Positions 43,640 to 50,276 of a DNA stretch of 50,276 nucleotides are shown piece by piece. The translations under genes were made by a program, and so were the position numbers. Location: positions 1 to 50,276 of the forward strand of contig NZ_AEDU01000003.1 in NCBI RefSeq assembly GCF_000148525.1, given 5' to 3'. The notes beneath the pieces are model-generated. The model was not told where the DNA came from, ran no database searches, and saw only the letters and a list, made by a program, of their open reading frames with translations. Within the stretch, counting starts at the first letter, position 1. Each line of letters starts with the position of its first letter. This stretch comes from Streptococcus mitis SK564 (lineage in GTDB: Bacteria > Bacillota > Bacilli > Lactobacillales > Streptococcaceae).

Positions 43640-44350
43640 ATGGATAATATAATCTTTTTTATCAGTGTTTTTCTTGCTGGAATTCTTTCCTTCTTTTCTC
43701 CTTGTATTTTACCCTTGTTACCGGTTTATGCAGGGGTCTTGTTGGATGACAAAGATGGTGCTCAGGCTTCTAGTGGAAAATATTCAATCTCAGTTGTTAG
43801 TTTATTGCGAACTCTGGCCTTTATAGCGGGTATTTCTTTTATCTTTATCTTACTGGGATATGGTGCTGGTTTTTTAGGCAATTTGCTGTATGCTTCTTGG
43901 TTTCAGTATGTGACGGGTGCGGTTATCATTCTCTTGGGCTTGCACCAGATGGAAGTCTTACATTTGAAAGGACTTTACAAGGAAAGAAGGTTACAATTAA
44001 ATAGACAAGGGCAAAAGGGTAAGGAATATAGTCAGGCATTTTTACTGGGCTTGACCTTTAGTTTTGCTTGGACGCCATGTGTGGGACCGGTTCTGGGCTC
44101 TGTTTTAGCCTTGGCGGCTTCAGGTGGCTCAGGTGCTTGGCAGGGAGCTGGTCTCATGTTGGTTTACACGCTGGGTTTGGCACTACCATTCTTGGTTCTA
44201 GCTCTTGCCTCCAGCTATGTTTTGAAACATTTCCGAAAACTTCATCCCTACCTTGGAACCCTCAAAAAAGTAGGTGGTTTCCTCATTATCGTGATGGGAA
44301 TCTTGGTGCTTTTGGGAAATGCTTCTATTTTAACAAGATTATTTGAATAG
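43640..44350 (+). CDS. ccdA2: CcdA-type thiol-disulfide transporter CcdA2
   Basis: 236 residues, six membrane segments. The two redox cysteines are in FFSPCILPLLPVYAG and AWTPCVGPVLG. CcdA proteins carry reducing equivalents from cytoplasmic thioredoxin across the membrane to extracellular thioredoxin-like proteins. The order ccdA2-etrx1-msrAB2 matches the pneumococcal operon for reduction of surface methionine sulfoxide. Confidence 0.93.
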   Translation: MDNIIFFISVFLAGILSFFSPCILPLLPVYAGVLLDDKDGAQASSGKYSISVVSLLRTLAFIAGISFIFILLGYGAGFLGNLLYASWFQYVTGAVIILLGLHQMEVLHLKGLYKERRLQLNRQGQKGKEYSQAFLLGLTFSFAWTPCVGPVLGSVLALAASGGSGAWQGAGLMLVYTLGLALPFLVLALASSYVLKHFRKLHPYLGTLKKVGGFLIIVMGILVLLGNASILTRLFE

Positions 44351-44363
44351 AGAGGAATAAGAA

Positions 44364-44927
44364 ATGAAAAAATGGCAAACATGTCTCCTTGGAGTAGGCT
44401 CAATTTGTTGCTTGGCAGCCTGTTCGGCTAAAAATATGTCAGACGAATCTACCATGAAGGAGCAAACAAAAACAGAACAAGTCAGTGCGCAAACTGCGAC
44501 TAAAGGTCAGGCGGTTGCTGATTTTGAACTAACGGGAGTAGACGGCAAGACATATCGCTTGTCTGATTACAAGGGCAAGAAAGTCTATCTCAAATTCTGG
44601 GCTTCTTGGTGTTCCATCTGTCTAGCTAGTCTTCCTGACACGGATGAAATTGCTAAAGATGCTGGAGACGACTATGTGGTCTTGACAGTGGTGTCTCCTG
44701 GACATAAGGGGGAACAAGCAGAATCAGACTTTAAGAACTGGTACAAGGGCTTGGATTATAAAAATTTCCCAGTTCTAATTGACCCATCAGGTAAACTTTT
44801 GGAAACTTATGGTGTTCGTTCTTATCCAACTCAAGCCTTTATAGACAAGGAAGGTAAGCTAGTCAAAACGCAACCTGGTTTTATGGATAAGGATATGATT
44901 TTAAAAACATTGAAAGAAATGGGGTAG
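44364..44927 (+). CDS. etrx1: Extracellular thioredoxin-fold lipoprotein Etrx1
   Basis: 187 residues. Lipoprotein signal with LAAC (lipid Cys C20), then a TlpA-like thioredoxin fold whose active site is WASWCSIC (C83, C86), followed by the cis-Pro segment VRSYPTQAFI. Etrx1 takes electrons from CcdA2 and reduces the MsrAB2 enzyme on the outer face of the membrane. It sits between the genes of its two partners. Confidence 0.93.
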   Translation: MKKWQTCLLGVGSICCLAACSAKNMSDESTMKEQTKTEQVSAQTATKGQAVADFELTGVDGKTYRLSDYKGKKVYLKFWASWCSICLASLPDTDEIAKDAGDDYVVLTVVSPGHKGEQAESDFKNWYKGLDYKNFPVLIDPSGKLLETYGVRSYPTQAFIDKEGKLVKTQPGFMDKDMILKTLKEMG

Positions 44928-44936
44928 AGAAAGGTC

Positions 44937-46049
44937 ATGAATGATAAAGTAAAATTGTTTGTCTTGGCAGGAATCTTTTTCCTAGCCATAACCGGTTTCT
45001 ATTTTCTATTGATGCGAAATGCAGGGCAGACAGATAGCTCGCAAATTGAGAAAGCATCAGTTAGCCAAGGAGGAAAAACAGTGAAAAAAACAGAAGTGAG
45101 TAAAGATGCAGACTTGCACGAAATTTATCTAGCTGGTGGATGTTTCTGGGGAGTTGAGGAGTATTTTTCTCGCGTTCCTGGTGTGACAGATGCCGTATCA
45201 GGCTATGCAAATGGTAGAGGGGAAACAACCAAGTACGAATTGATTAACCAAACAGGTCATGCGGAGACTGTCCATGTTACCTATGATGCCAAGCAAATTT
45301 CCCTCAAGGAAATCCTGCTTCATTATTTCCGCATTATCAATCCAACCAGCAAAAATAAACAAGGAAATGATGTGGGAACCCAGTACCGTACTGGTGTTTA
45401 TTACACAGATGACAAGGATTTAGAGGTGATTAACCAGGTCTTTGATGAGGTAGCGAAGAAATACGATCAACCTCTAGCAGTTGAAAAGGAGGCCTTGAAG
45501 AATTTTGTGGTGGCTGAGGACTATCACCAAGACTATCTCAAGAAAAATCCAAATGGCTACTGCCATATCAATGTCAATCAGGCGGCTTATCCTGTCATTG
45601 ATGCCAGCAAATATCCCAAACCAAGTGATGAAGAATTGAAAAAGACCCTGTCACCTGAGGAGTATGCAGTTACCCAGAAAAATCAAACAGAACGGGCTTT
45701 CTCAAACCGCTACTGGGATAAATTTGAATCTGGTATCTATGTGGATGTGGCAACTGGCGAACCCCTCTTTTCATCAAAGGATAAGTTTGAGTCTGGTTGT
45801 GGCTGGCCTAGTTTCACCCAACCAATCAGTCCAGATGTTGCCACCTATAAGGAAGATAAGTCCTACAATATGACACGCATGGAAGTGCGGAGCCGAGTTG
45901 GAGATTCTCACCTTGGTCATGTCTTTACGGACGGCCCACAGGACAAGGGTGGCTTGCGCTACTGTATTAATAGTCTCTCTATCCGCTTTATTCCCAAAGA
46001 CCAAATGGAAGAAAAAGGCTACGCTTATTTACTAGATTATGTCGATTAA
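44937..46049 (+). CDS. msrAB2: Membrane-anchored methionine sulfoxide reductase MsrA-MsrB fusion
   Basis: 370 residues. An N-terminal membrane helix ([20 protein letters not shown]) places the enzyme outside. MsrA domain: [11 protein letters not shown] with catalytic C69 (S-sulfoxide). MsrB domain: [10 protein letters not shown], and [11 protein letters not shown] with catalytic C343 (R-sulfoxide). It repairs oxidised methionine in surface proteins, using electrons from Etrx1. It is the last gene of the ccdA2-etrx1-msrAB2 operon, 9 nt after etrx1. Confidence 0.95.
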   Translation: MNDKVKLFVLAGIFFLAITGFYFLLMRNAGQTDSSQIEKASVSQGGKTVKKTEVSKDADLHEIYLAGGCFWGVEEYFSRVPGVTDAVSGYANGRGETTKYELINQTGHAETVHVTYDAKQISLKEILLHYFRIINPTSKNKQGNDVGTQYRTGVYYTDDKDLEVINQVFDEVAKKYDQPLAVEKEALKNFVVAEDYHQDYLKKNPNGYCHINVNQAAYPVIDASKYPKPSDEELKKTLSPEEYAVTQKNQTERAFSNRYWDKFESGIYVDVATGEPLFSSKDKFESGCGWPSFTQPISPDVATYKEDKSYNMTRMEVRSRVGDSHLGHVFTDGPQDKGGLRYCINSLSIRFIPKDQMEEKGYAYLLDYVD

Positions 46050-46119
46050 GAGGGCTTTCCTAAGCAGTTAGAGGAGAATTTTGCTATACTGATACTAGTA
46101 AGTGACAAAGGAGAGAAGC

Positions 46120-46857
46120 ATGACCTATACAATCTTAATTGTAGAAGATGAATATCTGGTAAGACAAGGCTTGACCAAACTGGTTAATGTAGCAGCCTAC
46201 GATATGGAAATCATCGGTCAAGCTGAAAATGGAAGACAGGCTTGGGAATTGATACAAAAGCAAGTTCCAGATATCATTCTAACCGATATCAACATGCCTC
46301 AGTTAAATGGCCTTCAGTTAGCCAGTCTGGTCCGAGAAACCTATCCTCAGGTTCATCTAGTTTTTTTGACAGGCTACGATGATTTTGATTATGCCTTATC
46401 TGCTGTCAAACTAGGTGTGGACGATTACCTTCTCAAGCCCTTTTCTCGTCAGGATATTGAGGAAATGCTGGGGAAAATCAAGCAGAAGTTGGATAAGGAA
46501 GAAAAGGAGGAGCAGTTACAAGATTTATTGACTGATAAGTTTGAGGGAAATATTGCTCAGAAAATCCAGTCCCATCTGGCTGATAGCCAGTTTGGTTTAA
46601 AGTCTTTAGCCAGTGACTTGGGCTTTAGTCCGACTTATCTGAGTTCTTTGATTAAGAAAGAATTGGGTCTGCCTTTTCAGGATTATCTGGTGAGAGAACG
46701 TGTCAAACAAGCCAAGCTTTTGCTTTTAACTACAGATCTGAAGATTTATGAGATCGCAGAGAAGGTTGGTTTTGAAGATATGAACTATTTTACCCAACGT
46801 TTTAAACAGATTGCAGGTGTGACACCTCGTCAGTTTAAGAAGGGGGAAGGTCGATGA
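46120..46857 (+). CDS. rr09: Response regulator with AraC-type DNA-binding domain (TCS09)
   Basis: 245 residues from ATG 46120, directly after AAAGGAGAG; an upstream GTG would overlap that site. Receiver domain 1-125 with the phosphorylated Asp in LTDINMP (D56) and the conserved Lys in LLKPFSR. An AraC-type double HTH fills the C-terminus (LKSLASDLGFSPTYLSSLIKKELG and IYEIAEKVGFEDMNYFTQRFKQIAG). It overlaps the kinase gene by 4 nt. In pneumococci this regulator is RR09, adjacent to zmpB, and affects virulence and metabolism. Confidence 0.92.
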   Translation: MTYTILIVEDEYLVRQGLTKLVNVAAYDMEIIGQAENGRQAWELIQKQVPDIILTDINMPQLNGLQLASLVRETYPQVHLVFLTGYDDFDYALSAVKLGVDDYLLKPFSRQDIEEMLGKIKQKLDKEEKEEQLQDLLTDKFEGNIAQKIQSHLADSQFGLKSLASDLGFSPTYLSSLIKKELGLPFQDYLVRERVKQAKLLLLTTDLKIYEIAEKVGFEDMNYFTQRFKQIAGVTPRQFKKGEGR

Positions 46858-48545
46858 AGCGTTCTTCTCTCCTAGTCAGAATGGTGATTTCCATCTTTCT
46901 GGTCTTTCTCATTCTCCTAGCTCTGGTTGGGACTTTCTACTATCAATCTAGTTCTTCAGCCATTGAGGCTAGCATTGAGGGCAATAGCCAGACGACTATT
47001 AGCCAAACTAGCCACTTTATCCAGTCTTATATCAAAAAATTAGAAACCACCTCGACTAGTTTGACCCAGCAGACGGATGTCCTAGCCTATGCTGAGAATC
47101 CCAGTCAAGACAAGGTCAAGGGAATTCGAGATCTATTTTTGACTATATTGAAGGCAGACCAAGACTTGAAAACGGTGGTACTGGTCACCAAATCCGGTCA
47201 GGTCATTTCTACAGATGATAGTGTGCAAATGAAAACTTCCTCTGATATGATGGCTGAGGATTGGTACCAAAAGGCCATTCATCAGGGAGCCATGCCAGTT
47301 TTGACTCCAGCTCGTAAATCAGATAGTCAATGGGTCATTTCTGTCACTCAAGAACTTGTTGATGCAAAGGGAGTTAATCTGGGTGTGATTCGTTTGGATA
47401 TTTCTTATGAAACTCTGGAAGCCTATCTAAATCAACTTCAGTTGGGTCAGCAGGGCTTTGCCTTTATTATCAATGAAAACCATGAATTTGTTTATCATCC
47501 TCAACACACAGTCTATAGTTCGTCTAGCGAAATGGAGGCCATGAAACCCTATATTGAGACAGGGCAGGGCTATACTCCAGATCACAAATCCTATGTCAGT
47601 CAGGAAAAGATTGTAGGAACTGATTGGACGGTTATAGGTGTGTCTTCGTTGGAGAAGTTAGACCAGGTTCGGAGTCAGCTCTTGTGGACCTTGCTTGGTG
47701 CCAGTGTCACCTCTCTTCTTGCTTGTCTCTGTTTGGTATGGTTCAGTCTCAAGCGCTGGATTGCTCCTTTGAAGGATTTGAGAGATACCATGCTGGAGAT
47801 TGCTTCTGGTAATCAGAATCTTCGTGCCAAGGAAACTGGTGCCTATGAACTGAGAGAAGTGACTCGTCAGTTCAATGCCATGTTGGATCAGATTGATCAG
47901 CTGATGGCGGATATTCGCAGGCAGGAAGAAACAACCCGTCAGTACCAACTTCAAGCCCTATCGAGCCAGATTAATCCGCATTTCCTCTATAATACCTTGG
48001 ATACCATCATTTGGATGGCTGAATTTCAGGACAGTCAGAGGGTGGTTCAGGTGACCAAGTCCTTGGCGACCTACTTCCGCTTGGCGCTCAATCAAGGCAA
48101 GGACTTGATTTACCTGTCTGACGAAATCAACCATGTCCGCCAGTATCTCTTTATCCAGAAACAACGTTATGGGGATAAGCTGGAATACGAGATTGCTGAA
48201 AATCCTGCCTTTGATCATCTAGTCTTGCCCAAGCTGGTGTTACAACCTCTGGTGGAAAATGCTCTTTACCATGGCATCAAGGAGAAGGAAGGTCAGGGAC
48301 ATATTAGAGTTTCTGTCCAGAAACAGGATTCGGGCTTGGTCATCCGCATTGAGGATGATGGCGTTGGCTTCCAAGTTGCTGGCGATAGTAGTCAAAGTCA
48401 GCTCAAACGTGGGGGAGTTGGTCTGCAAAATGTTGACCAACGGCTCAAACTTCATTTTGGAGAACATTACCAGATGAAGATCGATTCTATTCCCTCAAAA
48501 GGGACGACGGTTGAAATATACATAAATAGAATAGAAACTAACTAA
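46854..48545 (+). CDS. hk09: Sensor histidine kinase of the LytS/YesM type (TCS09)
   Basis: 563 residues. Membrane segment about 10-30, an extracellular sensing domain of some 240 residues (dCache-like: STSLTQQTDVLAY ... YSSSSEMEAMKPYIETGQGY), second segment about 276-297, HAMP (RDTMLEIASGNQNLRA), the phosphoacceptor region SQINPHFLYNTLDTIIWM with H376, and a HATPase domain (PLVENALYHGIK, IRIEDDGVGF, GGVGLQNV). It phosphorylates RR09; the signal is unknown. A terminator (AACTCTCAG / CTGGGAGTT) follows. Confidence 0.93.
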   Translation: MKRSSLLVRMVISIFLVFLILLALVGTFYYQSSSSAIEASIEGNSQTTISQTSHFIQSYIKKLETTSTSLTQQTDVLAYAENPSQDKVKGIRDLFLTILKADQDLKTVVLVTKSGQVISTDDSVQMKTSSDMMAEDWYQKAIHQGAMPVLTPARKSDSQWVISVTQELVDAKGVNLGVIRLDISYETLEAYLNQLQLGQQGFAFIINENHEFVYHPQHTVYSSSSEMEAMKPYIETGQGYTPDHKSYVSQEKIVGTDWTVIGVSSLEKLDQVRSQLLWTLLGASVTSLLACLCLVWFSLKRWIAPLKDLRDTMLEIASGNQNLRAKETGAYELREVTRQFNAMLDQIDQLMADIRRQEETTRQYQLQALSSQINPHFLYNTLDTIIWMAEFQDSQRVVQVTKSLATYFRLALNQGKDLIYLSDEINHVRQYLFIQKQRYGDKLEYEIAENPAFDHLVLPKLVLQPLVENALYHGIKEKEGQGHIRVSVQKQDSGLVIRIEDDGVGFQVAGDSSQSQLKRGGVGLQNVDQRLKLHFGEHYQMKIDSIPSKGTTVEIYINRIETN

Positions 48546-48572
48546 CTCTCAGTCAATTCTGGGAGTTTTATG
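48544..48572 (+). terminator. Terminator after hk09
   Basis: AACTCTCAG pairs with CTGGGAGTT (one G-T pair) across a 6-nt loop, then TTTTA. Confidence 0.7.
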
Positions 48573-48659
48573 CAGGTTGGAGTAAGATTTTCAGGTTGTC
48601 TATCTTGCTAAAAACAAGAAAAAACGATATGATAGATAGTGACAAAAGAGGTATCAAGT

Positions 48660-49223
48660 ATGAAGGAAAAAGACATTCAAAGAGAAACAAGCCAGATTGT
48701 AAAAGATGTATTGGAAAAGGCCAATTTGAAGCAAGAATCCATCTTTGTTTTGGGCCTTTCTTCTAGTGAAGTGATAGGTGGTCAGATTGGCAAGGAATCC
48801 AGCCAAGAAATTGGCGAAATCATTGTGAAGACTATCCTAGATATCCTAGAGGAAAAAGGAATTCATCTAGCTGTTCAAGGTTGTGAACATGTCAATCGGG
48901 CCCTCGTTGTTGAACGTCAGGTGGCAGAGCAGTTTGGTCTGGAAATGGTCAGTGTCCTTCCTACCCTTCATGCAGGAGGTTCAGGTCAGTTGGCAGCCTT
49001 CAAGTTTATGCAAGATCCAGTTGAGGTTGAATTTATCAAGGCTCATGCTGGATTGGATATCGGAGACACTGCAATTGGCATGCATGTCAAGCATGTTCAG
49101 GTTCCGATTCGCCCTCTTTTGAGAGAGATTGGTCATGCCCACGTAACGGCGTTGGCTAGTCGTCCAAAATTAATTGGAGGTGCGCGTGCGTATTATCCAC
49201 AAGATTCTATTAGAAAGTCGTGA
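48660..49223 (+). CDS. DUF436/TIGR01440 family protein (YwlG-like)
   Basis: 187 residues from ATG 48660, which has AAAAGAGG at good spacing; a GTG seven codons earlier would remove that site. Family blocks are visible: [38 protein letters not shown], and [18 protein letters not shown]. The function of the family is unknown. It lies between hk09 and the Zmp gene, and its stop is 2 nt before the Zmp start. A -10 TATGAT is near 48628. Confidence 0.88.
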   Translation: MKEKDIQRETSQIVKDVLEKANLKQESIFVLGLSSSEVIGGQIGKESSQEIGEIIVKTILDILEEKGIHLAVQGCEHVNRALVVERQVAEQFGLEMVSVLPTLHAGGSGQLAAFKFMQDPVEVEFIKAHAGLDIGDTAIGMHVKHVQVPIRPLLREIGHAHVTALASRPKLIGGARAYYPQDSIRKS

Positions 49224-49225
49224 AA

Positions 49226-50276
49226 ATGAGAAAAACAAAACAACAACTAGAAAAAATCACAAAATATTCAATTCGTAAGTTAACTGTTGGGGTAGGTCCT
49301 GTAGCAATCGGTGCTTTCCTTTTTGGTGCTAGTACTCTTTCAGTAGATAAGGTTCAAGCCAATGAAGTTGGCGGTGCTCACAGTGTTCATTACCGTTATT
49401 TGGCGGAGCAGGAATTGACCGAGTCTGAAAAAGCCCTGATTCACCATGAGGTTCCTACAGAATTTCAAGATGATGATATTCTATATGTAGTTTATCGTAA
49501 GAAGGCAACTAACAGTCAACAACTTCCTTATACAGGAAGTAAGGAACTAGCTTTGGCAGGTCTTGGCTTGGCAACGGCTTCTCTAGCAGTCTTTTTGGTG
49601 TCCAAAAAAGGTCGCAAAGAGGTTCTAGGTGTTCTCTTGATTGGTTCTTTAGGAGCTAGCACGTTTGTGCCTTACGGGACATTTGCATTTGAAAATAAAG
49701 AATTGCTTTCTTATAACCAAACTATTTCGGCTACTACACATGAAGGTTTAGCTGAAGGGATTATTCATATTGATGGCTATGAATACATTGGCTACTTCAA
49801 GGAAGCAGAACTCCATCCATCAAGACCAGTTTCTGAGAAGCCTCAGTTGCCAGTCGAAAAGCAAAGTTCAAAAGAAATCGAGAAAACAGAAGTCGTTCAA
49901 GAAAGACCTGCTGTCACTCCAGAAACTGTCATCGAAAAACCTGTAGTAGAGACTCCAGTTGCTCCTGCTGTTGAACCAGTTTCTGAGAAGCCTCAGGTTA
50001 GACAGGAAGAGAGCTTGGTGGAGATTCCTTTTGAAACGGTCACAAGTCCAGATGCGAATCTAGCAGAAGGAAAGACTCGTATCGTCACAGCAGGAGTAAA
50101 GGGTCAGCGTCGTCTTGTAACTAAAGTATCGATGGTCAATGGTCAAGAAGTTAGAGAAGTCATTGAAGACCAAGTGGTTCAAAATCCTGTGCCGCAAGTC
50201 ATTGCAGTCGGAACTAAGAAAGAGGTGCAACCTGCCCCAACTCCAGTACCACAAACTGAACCAAGCCACCAAGTAG
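49226..50276 (+). CDS. zmpB: Zmp-family zinc metalloprotease, N-terminal part (runs off the window)
   Basis: The frame is open from ATG 49226 to the last base (350 codons); the final TAG letters are out of frame. It has a YSIRK-type signal (Y14-K18), then LPYTG at 100-104 followed by two hydrophobic segments, the unusual N-terminal anchor arrangement of the IgA1 protease/ZmpB group. A Pro/Glu/Val-rich region and a G5 domain (about 272-340) come next. The zinc motif HEXXH would be far downstream. Position after TCS09 and the DUF436 gene matches zmpB; the N-terminus itself also resembles IgA1 protease (ZmpA), so the paralogue is not certain. There is only a weak ribosome binding site, 2 nt after the DUF436 stop. 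Confidence 0.82.
   Translation, partial: MRKTKQQLEKITKYSIRKLTVGVGPVAIGAFLFGASTLSVDKVQANEVGGAHSVHYRYLAEQELTESEKALIHHEVPTEFQDDDILYVVYRKKATNSQQLPYTGSKELALAGLGLATASLAVFLVSKKGRKEVLGVLLIGSLGASTFVPYGTFAFENKELLSYNQTISATTHEGLAEGIIHIDGYEYIGYFKEAELHPSRPVSEKPQLPVEKQSSKEIEKTEVVQERPAVTPETVIEKPVVETPVAPAVEPVSEKPQVRQEESLVEIPFETVTSPDANLAEGKTRIVTAGVKGQRRLVTKVSMVNGQEVREVIEDQVVQNPVPQVIAVGTKKEVQPAPTPVPQTEPSHQV

Noticed and set aside
50270..50276. Apparent TAG at the very end of the window
   Set aside because: It is out of frame for the Zmp gene; the frame reads CAA GTA G and stays open.

Overview
The window is low-GC Firmicute DNA from a mitis-group Streptococcus (S. mitis, S. oralis or S. pneumoniae-like). The evidence is an L-lysine-type MurE, an AliB-like peptide-binding lipoprotein, a CcdA2/Etrx1/MsrAB2 operon next to a TCS09-like two-component system and a Zmp-type metalloprotease, LPXTG surface proteins, an A-C type BOX element and IS630-Spn1-like remnants. 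The species itself cannot be settled by eye. No rRNA, tRNA or CRISPR array was seen.

Layout. 1-529: 3' end of an LPXTG surface protein. 590-7925: rpsF-ssb-rpsR, a row of terminator hairpins, a GNAT enzyme, a HAD-cyclophilin fusion followed by an S1-domain RNA-binding protein, a TrmN6-like methyltransferase overlapping a GIY-YIG protein, ppaC, a papain-like amidase overlapping an unknown gene, and a CsbD-like protein. 7973-13312: divergent murE and murJ, then aliB. 13390-16513: a PH-like protein behind a palindromic promoter, then two PLP enzymes of Cys/Met metabolism. 16606-26591: SWIM-SNF2 helicase, unknown basic protein, murC, two GNAT genes, mltG, greA, BOX element, amino acid permease.

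The most unusual part is 26768-35622. Two remnants of the same IS630-type transposase 3' end, in the same orientation, bracket a two-gene unit: a small DivIVA-like coiled-coil protein and, 2 nt later, a 2460-residue FSIRK/LPETG wall-anchored protein. This protein carries two MucBP-like domains, about seven Ig-like units, two further Ig-like domains, fourteen repeats of 34, 37 or 40 residues separated by collagen-like GKD triplets, and four identical-length 16-residue repeats in a proline-rich wall segment. Upstream lies a perfect -35 hexamer and a good -10 separated by 18 nt that include a run of ten Gs. This is a candidate phase-variable promoter for the unit.

35714-43410 is accessory: a GNAT gene, a HAD remnant, an ABC exporter pair, an HTH/membrane-protein pair, the NAD salvage genes pncB-nadE, another GNAT gene and an Rpn-type nuclease gene with a decayed partial copy. 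43640-50276 is an extracytoplasmic methionine-sulfoxide repair operon (ccdA2-etrx1-msrAB2), a two-component system (rr09-hk09), a DUF436 protein and the 5' 1.05 kb of a Zmp-family zinc metalloprotease that runs off the window.

All identifications rest on reading motifs and on memory of families and synteny; no database search was run.
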